Source: Serratia plymuthica
Lineage (GTDB): Bacteria; Pseudomonadota; Gammaproteobacteria; Enterobacterales; Enterobacteriaceae
Direction: 5' to 3'
DNA length: 64,000 nt
NCBI RefSeq assembly: GCF_018336935.1
Contig: NZ_CP068771.1
Coordinates: forward strand, 3,596,001-3,660,000
Part shown: positions 37,765 through 46,804 of the stretch, one piece after another
Position numbering within the stretch: position 1 is the first letter of the stretch
Layout: each line of letters opens with the position of its first letter
Translations under genes and position numbers: made by a program
The notes under the pieces: generated by a model
Databases searched by the model: none
Seen by the model: only the letters and a program-made list of their open reading frames with translations
What the model was told of the DNA's origin: nothing

Positions 37765-37779
37765 TTTACGTAGTTTTAC
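37765..37779 (-). promoter_or_regulatory. CpxR binding box
   Basis: On the minus strand a perfect GTAAA-N5-GTAAA with the N5 ACTAC. It lies between cpxR and cpxP, 55 bp before the cpxR start codon and 80 bp before cpxP, and could serve both promoters. Confidence 0.88.
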
Positions 37780-37859
37780 ATGCACTGACGCATGTTTGCA
37801 GGTGCAGCAGTACACTGCTCCTCGTTGATTCGCAAAGTGAGAAAGACCGAGGAGTTAAA

Positions 37860-38354
37860 ATGCGTAAGGTGACCGCATTAGTTATGGCATCAATGCTGGC
37901 AATAGGTTCTACCGCTGCGTTTGCTGCCGAGACTACATCGGAAACTGCACCGACTCCCGGAAATGATGCGATAACCAGAGCCCCTGGCCAGCACCACATG
38001 TTTGACGGTGTCAGCCTGACTGAACAGCAGCGCCAGCAAATGCGCGATTTAATGCGCCAGGCGCGCCACGATCTGCCTGGTGTCAATGTAGCTGAAATGG
38101 AAGCCATGCATAAACTGGTGACCGCAGACAAATTTGATGAAGCCGCCGTGTATAACCAGGCGGAAAAGATGGCCCAGCAACAGGTTAAGCGCCAGGTCGA
38201 AATGGCCCGGGTGCGCAATCAAATGTATAACCTGCTGACGCCAGAGCAAAAAAATGTTTTAGACCAGAAGCATCAGCAGCGCATGCAGCAGATGGAGCAA
38301 CAAATTTCTGGTTTGCAGCAAACTTCTGCCCAGAAGTTGAGTATGACTGAGTAA
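37860..38354 (+). CDS. cpxP: Cpx periplasmic adaptor CpxP
   Basis: 164 residues. Signal peptide [22 protein letters not shown]. Mature protein has the two LTxxQ motifs of the CpxP/Spy family, LTEQQ and LTPEQ, in a helical, Gln- and Met-rich body. CpxP represses CpxA and delivers misfolded pilins to DegP. Start ATG follows a GAGGAG ribosome site. Followed by a strong terminator. Confidence 0.95.
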   Translation: MRKVTALVMASMLAIGSTAAFAAETTSETAPTPGNDAITRAPGQHHMFDGVSLTEQQRQQMRDLMRQARHDLPGVNVAEMEAMHKLVTADKFDEAAVYNQAEKMAQQQVKRQVEMARVRNQMYNLLTPEQKNVLDQKHQQRMQQMEQQISGLQQTSAQKLSMTE

Positions 38355-38393
38355 TCCCCTGTTTTTCCTTGCCATAGACACCATCCCTGTCTT

Positions 38394-38420
38394 CCCCGCC
38401 ATGATGGCGGGGCTTTTTTT
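38394..38420 (+). terminator. Terminator of cpxP
   Basis: CCCCGCC, loop ATGAT, GGCGGGG, C, then seven T. It lies about 40 bp after the cpxP stop codon. Confidence 0.92.
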
Positions 38421-38470
38421 GCCTGTCATTCCGTTATACTGACCCTCTCACGTTCTACCCAGGGTAGGTT

Positions 38471-39373
38471 ATGGAACCGCAATATGCGCGTTTGGTGAAG
38501 TCTGCCGCGTTAGCTGCCACCGTGTTGGCTTCCACGCTGTTACTGATAAAGATTGTCGCCTGGTACCGCACCGGTTCGGTGAGCCTGCTGGCTGCGCTGG
38601 TGGATTCCCTGGTGGATATTGCCGCATCGCTGACTAACCTGCTGGTGGTGCGCTACTCCCTGCAACCGGCCGATGAGGAACACGCCTTCGGGCACGGCAA
38701 GGCGGAGTCGCTGGCGGCGCTGGCGCAAAGCATGTTTATTTCCGGCTCGGCGCTGTTTTTGTTTCTGACCGGTTTTCAGCATCTGTATTCGCCGGAAACC
38801 ATGCGCGATCCCGGCATCGGTATTGCCGTGACGATCGTAGCGTTGTTCAGCACCCTGATCCTGGTCACATATCAGCGTTGGGTGGTAAGAAAAACCCGCA
38901 GTCAGGCCGTACGCGCAGATATGCTTCATTATCAGTCAGATGTCATGATGAATGGTGCTATTCTTATTGCGCTTGGGCTGAGCTGGTACGGTTTTCAGCG
39001 CGCAGATGCGTTGTTTGCATTGGGAATTGGCGTTTACATTCTCTATAGCGCGCTGCGGATGGGCTATGAAGCGGTACAATCTCTGCTGGACAGGGCATTG
39101 CCGGATGACGAGCGTCAGGCGATTATCGACGTGATTTCTTCCTGGCCGGGGGTGAAAGGTGCGCACGATCTACGTACCCGTCAGTCCGGCCCGACGCGTT
39201 TTATCCAGTTGCATCTGGAGATGGACGATGCGCTGCCGCTGATGCAGGCGCATATTCTGGCCGAGCAGGTGGAGCAGGCGCTGCTGCATCGCTTTCCTGG
39301 GGCGGATGTCCTCATCCACCAAGACCCTTGTTCCGTGGTGCCAACGGGCCGACAGGGGCGTTGGGAGCTATAA
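38471..39373 (+). CDS. fieF: Ferrous iron/zinc efflux pump FieF
   Basis: 300 residues, cation diffusion facilitator family, exporting Zn2+, Fe2+ and Cd2+ by proton antiport. Six membrane segments. The transport site is formed by LVDSLVD (helix 2) and [10 protein letters not shown] (helix 5), the DD-HD set. The C-terminal cytosolic domain has [27 protein letters not shown] and a His-Asp pair near VLIHQDPC. In the conserved order cpxP-fieF-pfkA. Confidence 0.96.
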   Translation: MEPQYARLVKSAALAATVLASTLLLIKIVAWYRTGSVSLLAALVDSLVDIAASLTNLLVVRYSLQPADEEHAFGHGKAESLAALAQSMFISGSALFLFLTGFQHLYSPETMRDPGIGIAVTIVALFSTLILVTYQRWVVRKTRSQAVRADMLHYQSDVMMNGAILIALGLSWYGFQRADALFALGIGVYILYSALRMGYEAVQSLLDRALPDDERQAIIDVISSWPGVKGAHDLRTRQSGPTRFIQLHLEMDDALPLMQAHILAEQVEQALLHRFPGADVLIHQDPCSVVPTGRQGRWEL

Positions 39374-39462
39374 TTAATGCAGGACGGTCAGGATAAGTAC
39401 GGCGGCCGAATAGCGAGTTAGCTCAGCGTGCCATGTCGATTTTTTACCGTAATATTGCGTGA

Positions 39463-39478
39463 CTTGAATCAATTCAGC
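39463..39478 (+). promoter_or_regulatory. Cra (FruR) operator of pfkA
   Basis: CTTGAATCAATTCAGC, which matches the Cra palindrome TGAATC-x-x-TTCA closely. It lies just upstream of the pfkA -10. Cra represses E. coli pfkA. Confidence 0.72.
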
Positions 39479-39488
39479 TGGGTGTTTT

Positions 39489-39497
39489 TGTTATAAT
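39489..39497 (+). promoter_or_regulatory. Extended -10 promoter of pfkA
   Basis: TG-T-TATAAT (39489-39497) is an extended -10 with no strong -35. The Cra operator lies eleven bases before it. Start of the leader would be about 100 bases before pfkA. Confidence 0.6.
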
Positions 39498-39603
39498 ATC
39501 CAGTAATAAAGCCGTACCGCTGGTTTTCTGCAGCCGAGAGGTTTCAAGGCAATCGGCGAATACAGAATTCTTAAGAAATTGCATCTACAGTTTAGAGGTA
39601 GTC

Positions 39604-40566
39604 ATGATCAAGAAAATCGGTGTACTGACGAGTGGCGGTGATTCGCCGGGTATGAATGCTGCGATCCGTGGTGTTGTGCGTGCCGCGCTTTCGGAAGGTC
39701 TGGAAGTTTTTGGTATTTACGATGGCTACCTTGGTTTGTACGAAGATCGCATGGAACAATTGGACCGTTATAGCGTGTCCGATATGATCAACCGCGGCGG
39801 CACCTTTCTGGGGTCAGCGCGTTTCCCGGAGTTCAGAGACGACAGCGTACGTGCCAAGGCGATTGAAAACCTGCAAAACCGCGGTATCGATGCGCTGGTA
39901 GTGATTGGGGGCGACGGCTCCTATATGGGCGCCAAGCGCCTGACGGAAGAAGGTTTCCCTTGCATCGGCCTGCCGGGCACCATCGATAACGACGTGGCCG
40001 GTACCGACTACACCATCGGCTTCTTCACCGCGCTTGAAACCGTGGTTGAAGCGATTGACCGCCTGCGCGATACCTCATCTTCACATCAGCGAATTTCCAT
40101 CGTTGAAGTGATGGGGCGCTATTGCGGCGATCTGACGCTGGCGGCGGCTATTGCCGGCGGCTGTGAATTTATCGTGTTGCCTGAAACTGAATTCAACCGC
40201 GAAGACCTGGTCTGTGAAATCAAGGCCGGTATCGCCAAAGGCAAAAAACACGCGATTGTGGCGATCACCGAGCACATCTGCGATATCGATGAACTGGCGC
40301 GCCATATCGAACAAGAAACCAAGCGCGAAACCCGTGCTACCGTGCTGGGGCACATTCAGCGCGGCGGTTCGCCGGTGGCTTACGACCGTATTCTGGCTTC
40401 CCGCATGGGCGCTTACGCCATCGAACTGCTGTTGCAGGGTTACGGCGGCCGTTGCGTTGGTATCCAGAACGAGAAGATGGTGCACCACGACATCATCGAT
40501 GCGATTGAAAACATGAAGCGTCCGTTTAAGGGCGACTGGCTGGATACGGCGAAAAAACTGTACTGA
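39604..40566 (+). CDS. pfkA: 6-phosphofructokinase isozyme I
   Basis: ATP-dependent glycolytic kinase, 320 residues. [16 protein letters not shown] and [12 protein letters not shown] bind [15 protein letters not shown] holds the catalytic Asp, and [14 protein letters not shown] and [15 protein letters not shown] are further signatures. Carries the effector sites expected of the PEP- and ADP-regulated enzyme. Preceded by a Cra operator and followed by a terminator. Confidence 0.98.
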   Translation: MIKKIGVLTSGGDSPGMNAAIRGVVRAALSEGLEVFGIYDGYLGLYEDRMEQLDRYSVSDMINRGGTFLGSARFPEFRDDSVRAKAIENLQNRGIDALVVIGGDGSYMGAKRLTEEGFPCIGLPGTIDNDVAGTDYTIGFFTALETVVEAIDRLRDTSSSHQRISIVEVMGRYCGDLTLAAAIAGGCEFIVLPETEFNREDLVCEIKAGIAKGKKHAIVAITEHICDIDELARHIEQETKRETRATVLGHIQRGGSPVAYDRILASRMGAYAIELLLQGYGGRCVGIQNEKMVHHDIIDAIENMKRPFKGDWLDTAKKLY

Positions 40567-40590
40567 TCTCATTTCAGTCCGGCAGTAACA

Positions 40591-40618
40591 AGCCTCCGCG
40601 TGCGGGGGCTTTTTTTTT
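40591..40618 (+). terminator. Terminator of pfkA
   Basis: AGCCTCCGC, GT loop, GCGGGGGCT (one T-G pair), then nine T. Lies 25 bp behind the stop codon. Confidence 0.93.
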
Positions 40619-40753
40619 GTTTGTTGCGGTTATATTCCAGAATCGTCTAGCCCAAAATTTTTTATTCTTTAATCGGCGAGAGAGTTTCTGGCAGGCTCTG
40701 ATGCTAAATCAACCGATTGAGGTTGTGATTATTTTTCCTGGGAGAGCGAGTCG

Positions 40754-41743
40754 ATGCGTAAATGGGGTGTAGGTCTGACAATAATGCTGCTGGCGTCCGG
40801 CGCCATGGCGAAAGATATTCAACTGTTGAACGTTTCATACGACCCGACGCGTGAGTTCTATCAGGAATACAACACCGCATTCGGTAAATACTGGCAGCAG
40901 CAGACCGGCGATAAAGTGACTGTGCGCCAATCGCATGGCGGTTCCGGCAAGCAGGCTACCTCGGTGATTAACGGGATTGAGGCCGACGTGGTCACACTGG
41001 CGCTGGCCTATGATGTGGATGCCATCGCCGAACGTGGGCGTATCAACAAAGACTGGATCAAACGTCTGCCGGACAACTCCGCGCCTTATACCTCGACCAT
41101 TGTGTTCCTGGTGCGCAAAGGCAACCCAAAACAAATTCACGACTGGGCTGATTTGATTAAACCGGGCGTGTCGGTGATTACACCTAACCCGAAAACCTCC
41201 GGCGGCGCTCGCTGGAACTATCTGGCTGCCTGGGGTTACGCGTTGCACCATAACAATAACGACAAAGCCAAGGCGCAGGAGTTCGTGAAAAACCTGTATA
41301 AAAACGTTGAGGTGCTGGATTCCGGCGCGCGTGGCTCAACCAATACCTTCGTCGAACGCGGTATCGGCGATGTGCTGATTGCCTGGGAAAACGAAGCGTT
41401 GCTGGCGGAAAAAGAGCTGGGTAAAGACAAGTTTGAGATTATCACGCCAAGCGAATCGATCTTGGCTGAACCTACCGTCTCGGTGGTAGATAAAGTGGTC
41501 GATAAGCGCGGCACCCGCGATGTGGCTACGGCTTACCTGAAGTACCTGTACACGCCGGAAGGGCAGACCATCGCGGCGAAAAACTACTATCGCCCGCGTG
41601 ATGCGGCAGTGGCGGCCAAGTTTGCCGAGCAGTTCCCGAAACTGAAACTGTTCACCGTGGATGATACCTTCGGCGGTTGGACCGAAGCGCAGAAGGTGCA
41701 TTTCGCCACCGGCGGCGTGTTCGATGAGATCAGCAAACGCTGA
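40754..41743 (+). CDS. sbp: Periplasmic sulfate-binding protein
   Basis: 329 residues with signal peptide [19 protein letters not shown]. The mature protein binds sulfate for the CysTWA importer. Shows [56 protein letters not shown] and [19 protein letters not shown], the Sbp ligand-binding blocks. Standing alone between pfkA and tpiA as in E. coli, where it is under CysB control; I could not fix a CysB site. Confidence 0.97.
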   Translation: MRKWGVGLTIMLLASGAMAKDIQLLNVSYDPTREFYQEYNTAFGKYWQQQTGDKVTVRQSHGGSGKQATSVINGIEADVVTLALAYDVDAIAERGRINKDWIKRLPDNSAPYTSTIVFLVRKGNPKQIHDWADLIKPGVSVITPNPKTSGGARWNYLAAWGYALHHNNNDKAKAQEFVKNLYKNVEVLDSGARGSTNTFVERGIGDVLIAWENEALLAEKELGKDKFEIITPSESILAEPTVSVVDKVVDKRGTRDVATAYLKYLYTPEGQTIAAKNYYRPRDAAVAAKFAEQFPKLKLFTVDDTFGGWTEAQKVHFATGGVFDEISKR

Positions 41744-41760
41744 TCCCCGTACGCAGCAAT

Positions 41761-41788
41761 AAAAAACCCCGGCATGCCGGGGTTTTGT
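41761..41788. terminator. Bidirectional terminator between sbp and tpiA
   Basis: AAAACCCCGGC, AT, GCCGGGGTTTT with A-rich and T-rich flanks, between convergent stop codons. Confidence 0.92.
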
Positions 41789-41808
41789 TATTTATGAGCC
41801 GAATGAAA

Positions 41809-42576
41809 TCAGGCTTTTTTAGCGGCTGCAGCGGCTTTGACGATCACGGCGAAAGCGTCAGCTTTCAGTGATGCGCCGCCAACCAGCGCGCCGTCGATGT
41901 CCGGCTGGGTGAACAGCTCGGCGGCATTCTTATCGTTCACGGAGCCGCCGTACTGGATGATCACTTCTGCAGCGACTGCAGCGTCCTGTTTGGCGATGTG
42001 ATCGCGGATAAATTTGTGTACTGCCTGTGCCTGCGCAGGGGTAGCGGACTTGCCGGTACCTATGGCCCAAACTGGCTCATAAGCGATAACGGTGCCTTTG
42101 AACGCTTCAGCACCCTGAGTTTTCAGCACGGCGTCGATCTGGCGTGCGCAAACTTCTTCGGTTTTACCCGCTTCGTTCTCTGCATCGGTTTCACCGATGC
42201 ACAGCACCGGGATCAGGCCGGCCGCTTTCAGCACGGCAAATTTTTCGGCGATCGCAGCGTCGGTTTCTTTGTGGTAAGTGCGGCGTTCGGAGTGGCCGAT
42301 GATGATGTATTGCGCGCCTACATCTTTCAGCATGTCAGCGGAAACTTCGCCGGTGAATGCACCGGACAGGTTCACGTCTACGTTTTGAGCGCCCAGAGCA
42401 ATGCGGCTGCCGGCCAGAGCGTGCTTGGCCTGATCCAGGTACATTACCGGCGGTGCGATAGCGACGCCACAACCGTCAACGCTGCTCAGTTCATTGCGCA
42501 GAGCGGCAATGAGTTCGTTAACCATGTGAGTGCTGCCGTTAAGCTTCCAGTTACCCATAACTAATGGATGACGCAT
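41809..42576 (-). CDS. tpiA: Triosephosphate isomerase
   Basis: 255 residues, TIM barrel, interconverts DHAP and glyceraldehyde 3-phosphate. The N-terminal GNWKLNGS holds the catalytic Lys, [10 protein letters not shown] the His, and [18 protein letters not shown] the Glu and mobile loop. [16 protein letters not shown] near the end binds phosphate. Ends with an Ala/Lys tail. Confidence 0.98.
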   Translation of the reverse strand: MRHPLVMGNWKLNGSTHMVNELIAALRNELSSVDGCGVAIAPPVMYLDQAKHALAGSRIALGAQNVDVNLSGAFTGEVSADMLKDVGAQYIIIGHSERRTYHKETDAAIAEKFAVLKAAGLIPVLCIGETDAENEAGKTEEVCARQIDAVLKTQGAEAFKGTVIAYEPVWAIGTGKSATPAQAQAVHKFIRDHIAKQDAAVAAEVIIQYGGSVNDKNAAELFTQPDIDGALVGGASLKADAFAVIVKAAAAAKKA

Positions 42577-42703
42577 GTTTTTTCCTCCAACAAGGGAACG
42601 CGAGAGTCGAAATAACCACTGCCGGACCGGCAGTTTACCTGGCCAACAGTATAGAGATGATTAAGCGCGAAGGCTTTGCTTTTCGTCATTAAATGCCGTG
42701 CTG

Positions 42704-43294
42704 TTAGGGCTCGGACAACGCCAGCTTAACCGGTTCAACCGCGAAAGTTACCCCTTTATCGCCGTTGTCCGACACCACGTAGCGGATCGCGCCGACCTGC
42801 TGTTGGTAGAAGCGTGAGCCTTTGCCCTTTTCCAGCAGGCTGGTCACTTTTGCCAGGCTCTGTTCCACCGTCAGCGCCGGCTCAAATTGACGCATCAGCG
42901 CAGCCATGTAGTTGACGGCAATGCTGCGCGCAGCCTTCTCTTCGCTGCTTTGTTGCAGCGGCAGGTGAGTGATCTGCAGCGTTTTGATTTTACCGGTGCC
43001 TTTTTCCAGCGCGGTGGAGGCATAGAGGTTTTCATTCAGCTTGCTGGCGGCGCGCGTCAGCAGTGGCGAGTCATCTTCTGCGGTTGCGATGGCGCGAAAT
43101 TCGCCGATCGGCAGCGTTGGATTGTCGCGGTTGTATTTTTCGCGGAATTTTACCACCGTCAGATCAAACGTCGGTGCACCGGCCAGCAGGTAGGGTGCGG
43201 TGGGCGAAGCACTGGCGGCGGCATCCGGTGGATCGGCCCAGGCGTTGCCGATACTTAGCAACAGGCAGGCGAAGGCGGTGGTTTTTCTCAGCAT
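42704..43294 (-). CDS. yiiQ: DUF1454 family protein YiiQ
   Basis: 196 residues from ATG 43294 (MLRKTTAFACLLLSIGNAWA), with a clear signal peptide. The mature part has APYLLAGAPTFDL, LPIGEFRAI, SKLNENLYASTALEKGT, RYVVSDNGDKGVTFAVEP, the order found in E. coli YiiQ. Periplasmic, function unknown. A second, in-frame ATG at 43315 would add seven residues before the signal sequence. Next to tpiA as in E. coli. Confidence 0.93.
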   Translation of the reverse strand: MLRKTTAFACLLLSIGNAWADPPDAAASASPTAPYLLAGAPTFDLTVVKFREKYNRDNPTLPIGEFRAIATAEDDSPLLTRAASKLNENLYASTALEKGTGKIKTLQITHLPLQQSSEEKAARSIAVNYMAALMRQFEPALTVEQSLAKVTSLLEKGKGSRFYQQQVGAIRYVVSDNGDKGVTFAVEPVKLALSEP

Positions 43295-43493
43295 GGCATA
43301 CGGCATCAAGAACAAAGATGGCTCCGATTAAAGCGATAACCAAGGGGGGTTGTCAAAGATCCCGCGCCATTTATCGCTTGCTGACAGGAAAGCTGTGCGT
43401 TACTCCGCGTAATGCAGGGCGTAAATCTCTGCCCGGCCGCGCCTATGTTACACTGCGCGACAGAATATGGGCAGGCAAAGAGCACAGGAACCG

Positions 43494-43919
43494 ATGACGT
43501 TACAGCAGTGGTGTTTTTCTTTTAAGGGCCGCATCGGGCGGCGTGACTTCTGGATCTGGATGGGGGCCTGGGTGGTATTGATGGCCGCAGCCTTTACCTT
43601 GGCGAACTACCAACTGGTGGCTATCCAATCGATCGCATTCTTCATTGTTGCGCTACTGTGGCCAACGGCGGCGGTGCTGATCAAACGCCTGCACGATCGC
43701 AACAAGGCCGGCTGGTGGGCGCTGTTGTTGGTTCTGGCGTGGATGCTGGCGGCGGGCAATTGGCAGATGCTGGCGCCAATCTGGCAATGGGGCGTCGGGC
43801 GTTTTATCCCGACGCTGATTATCGTGATGATGATGATTGATCTCGGCGCCTTTGTCGGCACCCCAGGGCACAACCGTTTTGGCCCGGAAGCCGAGCCGGT
43901 CAGGTTCCGCAGTAAATAA
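43494..43919 (+). CDS. yiiR: DUF805 membrane protein YiiR
   Basis: 141 residues from ATG 43494 (MTLQQWCFSFKGRIGRRDFW). The FKGRIGRRDFW start and KRLHDRNKAGWW are DUF805 hallmarks. Three or four membrane segments follow: MGAWVVLMAAAFTLA, SIAFFIVALLWPTAAVL, ALLLVLAWMLAAG and TLIIVMMMIDLGAFV. Role unknown. It ends 8 bp before the convergent fpr stop. Confidence 0.92.
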   Translation: MTLQQWCFSFKGRIGRRDFWIWMGAWVVLMAAAFTLANYQLVAIQSIAFFIVALLWPTAAVLIKRLHDRNKAGWWALLLVLAWMLAAGNWQMLAPIWQWGVGRFIPTLIIVMMMIDLGAFVGTPGHNRFGPEAEPVRFRSK

Positions 43920-43927
43920 TCCTGCGG

Positions 43928-44674
43928 TTACCAGTAATGCTCGCTGGTCATATGGCCCGGCTTGCGGCGCAGGTGTTTGCGCATCTGCCGCTGATCCTTC
44001 AACGTCTGTTGGGTATCTCGCACCATCTGCGGGTTACCGCACAACATGACGTGGCAGGTTTCGGCATCAAGGGGCAGCCCCACCGCCGCTTCCAGCCGGC
44101 CGTCTTCGATCAGCGCCGGCACGCGTCCGGTCAGTGAACCCGCGGCGTCTTCACGGCTGACGACGGTCTGAATGCGCAGCTTGCCGTTATAGCGCTGCTG
44201 CAATTGCTGCATCAACGGCAGGTAGCTGAGATCGTGCGCAAAGCGGGCTGCATGCACCAGCACCAGATTTTTGAAGCGCTCCAGGTCTTTGCCTTCCTGC
44301 AGGATGGACAGGTAAGGGCCGATGGCGGTGCCGGTCGCCAACATCCACAAGGTGTCGCATTCCGGCACTTCTTCCAGCACGAAAAACCCGGCGGCCTCTT
44401 TGGTCACCATCACTTCCGATCCCGGCCGCAGTTGATTGAGCCGCGGGCTCAGTTTGCCTTCCGGCACGGTAACCAGGTAAAACTCCAGATTCGGATCGCT
44501 GGGCGCGTTGACGTAGGAATAGGCACGTTGCACGCGCTCACCGTCAACTTCCAGCGCCAGTTTGGCAAATTGCCCGGCGGTAAAGGGATCAATAGGAGCG
44601 TCGACGGTAATGCTGAACAGCCCGTCGGTCCATTGCTCTACCTGCGTAACCTTGCCATTAACCCAGTCTGCCAT
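43928..44674 (-). CDS. fpr: Ferredoxin/flavodoxin-NADP+ reductase
   Basis: 248 residues. FAD enzyme passing electrons between NADPH and flavodoxin or ferredoxin. RAYSYVNAPSDPNLEFYLV binds FAD; LWMLATGTAIGPYLSIL binds NADP; the end TSEHYW is typical of the bacterial subclass. Lies 3 bp behind a cysteine-rich HTH regulator, so the two are probably one operon. In E. coli fpr is under SoxRS control and stands alone. Confidence 0.97.
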   Translation of the reverse strand: MADWVNGKVTQVEQWTDGLFSITVDAPIDPFTAGQFAKLALEVDGERVQRAYSYVNAPSDPNLEFYLVTVPEGKLSPRLNQLRPGSEVMVTKEAAGFFVLEEVPECDTLWMLATGTAIGPYLSILQEGKDLERFKNLVLVHAARFAHDLSYLPLMQQLQQRYNGKLRIQTVVSREDAAGSLTGRVPALIEDGRLEAAVGLPLDAETCHVMLCGNPQMVRDTQQTLKDQRQMRKHLRRKPGHMTSEHYW

Positions 44675-44677
44675 ACT

Positions 44678-45301
44678 CTAAAGCTCCAATGGTCGAATCA
44701 AATAAGCGCAATGTCGCGAGCCAGAAATGGCATGTGCAGCGCGTTCTATCCGGTAGCCGCGGCCAAACAGGCGGTGAAACAGCCGCAGCTCCGAATTGCA
44801 CAGGCTGCTGCAGACGGTGGCCGCCATGCCGATCGGGCAGTGGTTTTCCACCAGCAGCATGCCCTGCGGATGTTCGAACAGTTCGGCCATGTAACCGTCA
44901 TGCTGCCGCAGGCGCACCAAGCGGGCGAGTCTGCCCTGATGGCTGGTTTCTTCCGACAACTCTCCGGCATAGCGCTGATAAAGCTTTTCTTCACGCTCGC
45001 TAATCAGCTGTTCCACCCCTTCATCGCCAAACAGCTGATGGGCGGACTCCAGCAACGCCGTGGCAAGCGTATCGTGGCAATCGGCGAACTCGGCGTGGCC
45101 CTGATGGGTCAGCGACCAGTAACGCGTGGGGCGGCCCACTTTGGTTCGCGCCTCTTCGTAGCAAACCAGCTCACGTCTTTCCAGGGATTGCAGATGTTGG
45201 CGGATACCCATTGGGGTGATGTCCAGACGCTCAGCCAGCATTTTGGCGGAATGCGGCCCCAAGGTTTTCAACTGCAACAAAATCAGCTCTGGTGTTTTCA
45301 T
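44678..45301 (-). CDS. Cysteine-rich winged-helix regulator next to fpr
   Basis: 207 residues. N-terminal winged helix (about 5-75) with LLQLKTLGPHSAKMLAERLDITPMGIRQHLQSLERRELV and VGRPTRYWSLTHQG. The C-terminal half has a cluster of Cys: NHCPIGMAATVCSSLCNSE, and a fourth at GSRHCAYLI. This arrangement is that of the SufR-like and related DeoR/ArsR-type iron-sulfur regulators, so I infer a metal or iron-sulfur centre. I do not recognise a named orthologue. Directly upstream of fpr, it may sense redox or iron state and control fpr. A dyad is found before its start. Confidence 0.75.
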   Translation of the reverse strand: MKTPELILLQLKTLGPHSAKMLAERLDITPMGIRQHLQSLERRELVCYEEARTKVGRPTRYWSLTHQGHAEFADCHDTLATALLESAHQLFGDEGVEQLISEREEKLYQRYAGELSEETSHQGRLARLVRLRQHDGYMAELFEHPQGMLLVENHCPIGMAATVCSSLCNSELRLFHRLFGRGYRIERAAHAISGSRHCAYLIRPLEL

Positions 45302-45320
45302 GAACCAAATCCCTATGGTG

Positions 45321-45351
45321 TTATTTTATTTCAATATGATGAAAATAATTA
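45321..45351. promoter_or_regulatory. A/T-rich dyad upstream of the cysteine-rich regulator
   Basis: TTTCA (45329-45333), six bases, TGAAA (45340-45344) is the core. Outer bases extend symmetry to about 9 of 12 positions on each side. It lies 20-50 bp before the regulator ATG, a good place for an autoregulatory operator. Confidence 0.35.
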
Positions 45352-45597
45352 TCGATTAAATGCTAAAGCCAACTTACGGCGAGTGCCGCCATTTTTACCC
45401 CTTAAGCGTTATACGTACAATTTAATTTACGAGGCTGGTTGCCTTTGCTGCCAGTGTGACCGGGATCAATATTTGTCTGAAACTCGCTAAAAAAATCAGA
45501 TTTGTTAGCTTATGCCGCCATGAGGGCTGCTCGCCGTTCTGGCTCAATCTGGAGTCATACCGGGACGCTGTGACGAGTTAATACGTTAACGAAGATA

Positions 45598-46782
45598 ATG
45601 AGAAAAATAGACAACTTTCACCTGTTGGTGATGCTTACCCTGTTGGTGGCCGTCGGTCAGATGGCGCAAACCATTTATGTTCCTGTCATTGCTGACATTG
45701 CCCGAGATCTGTCGGTGCGCACCGGTGCGGTGCAGCGCGTGATGGCGGCGTATCTGATGACCTATGGTTTTTCACAGCTGATTTACGGCCCGCTGTCGGA
45801 CCGCATTGGCCGCCGCCCGGTGATCCTCGCCGGGATGATGATTTTCCTGATTGGCGCTCTGGGCGCGCTCTTGTCCAATAGCCTGACGATGTTGGTCGCC
45901 GCCAGCGCCATTCAGGGCATGGGCACCGGCGTAGCGGGGGTGATGGCGCGAACCATGCCGCGTGATCTGTATGCCGGGACCTCATTGCGCTATGCCAATA
46001 GCCTGCTCAATATGGGCATTTTGGTGAGCCCGCTGCTGGCGCCGATCATCGGCGGAGCGCTGGCGATGCTATTTGGCTGGCGTGCTTGTTACGCCTTCCT
46101 GTTGGCGCTTTGCACCGGCGTTGCTTTCGCCATGTTCCGCTGGTTGCCGGAAACCCGGCCGCAACAGACAGAAAAACGGCGCATGCTGGCGAGTTTCGGC
46201 AAGCTGCTGGCGGACGGCACTTTCAGCTGTTATCTGGTGATGCTGATCGGCGCGCTGGCGGGGATCGCGGTGTTTGAGGCCAGCTGCGGCGTGCTGATGG
46301 GCGGCGTGTTGGGCCTGAGCGGGCTGACCGTCAGTATCCTGTTTATCCTGCCGATCCCTGCGGCGTTCTTTGGCGCCTGGTACGCCGGCCGTGACGGCAA
46401 AACCTTCCACAGCCTGATGTGGCATTCGGTCGTCAGCTGCCTGCTGGCAGGCCTGATGATGTGGATCCCGGGCTGGTTTGGCGTGATGAACATCTGGACG
46501 CTGATCGTGCCGGCGGCGCTGTTCTTTTTCGGCGCAGGGATGTTGTTCCCGCTGGCTACCACCGGCGCGATGGAGCCTTTCCCCTATCTGGCGGGCGCGG
46601 CGGGCGCGTTGGTGGGCGGTATGCAGAATATGGGATCGGGTTTGGCGACCTGGCTCTCCGCCATGCTGCCGCAGACCGGGCAGTTCAGCCTCGGCCTGCT
46701 GATGTTTGCTATGGCGCTGCTGATTTTGCTGTGCTGGTGGCCGTTGTCAAACCGTCTCCAGCATCAGGGACATACCGCATAA
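45598..46782 (+). CDS. emrD: Multidrug efflux MFS transporter EmrD
   Basis: 394 residues, twelve membrane segments, major facilitator family (DHA1). TYGFSQLIYGPLSDRIGRRPVIL is the motif A loop between helices 2 and 3. GVMARTMPRDLYAG, SLLNMGILVSPLLAPIIGG and FFGAGMLFPLATTGAMEPFP align with E. coli EmrD throughout. Exports hydrophobic uncouplers and amphipathic compounds. Start is ATG 45598. Divergent from the regulator, with 296 bp between, and convergent on glpX. Confidence 0.95.
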   Translation: MRKIDNFHLLVMLTLLVAVGQMAQTIYVPVIADIARDLSVRTGAVQRVMAAYLMTYGFSQLIYGPLSDRIGRRPVILAGMMIFLIGALGALLSNSLTMLVAASAIQGMGTGVAGVMARTMPRDLYAGTSLRYANSLLNMGILVSPLLAPIIGGALAMLFGWRACYAFLLALCTGVAFAMFRWLPETRPQQTEKRRMLASFGKLLADGTFSCYLVMLIGALAGIAVFEASCGVLMGGVLGLSGLTVSILFILPIPAAFFGAWYAGRDGKTFHSLMWHSVVSCLLAGLMMWIPGWFGVMNIWTLIVPAALFFFGAGMLFPLATTGAMEPFPYLAGAAGALVGGMQNMGSGLATWLSAMLPQTGQFSLGLLMFAMALLILLCWWPLSNRLQHQGHTA

Positions 46783-46785
46783 ACC

Positions 46786-46801
46786 AACAGGGTACCCTGT
46801 T
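46786..46801. terminator. Palindrome between emrD and glpX
   Basis: AACAGGGTACCCTGTT, a perfect 16-bp palindrome between convergent stop codons. Short A/T flanks, so a weak bidirectional terminator. Confidence 0.6.
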
Positions 46802-46804
46802 TAA

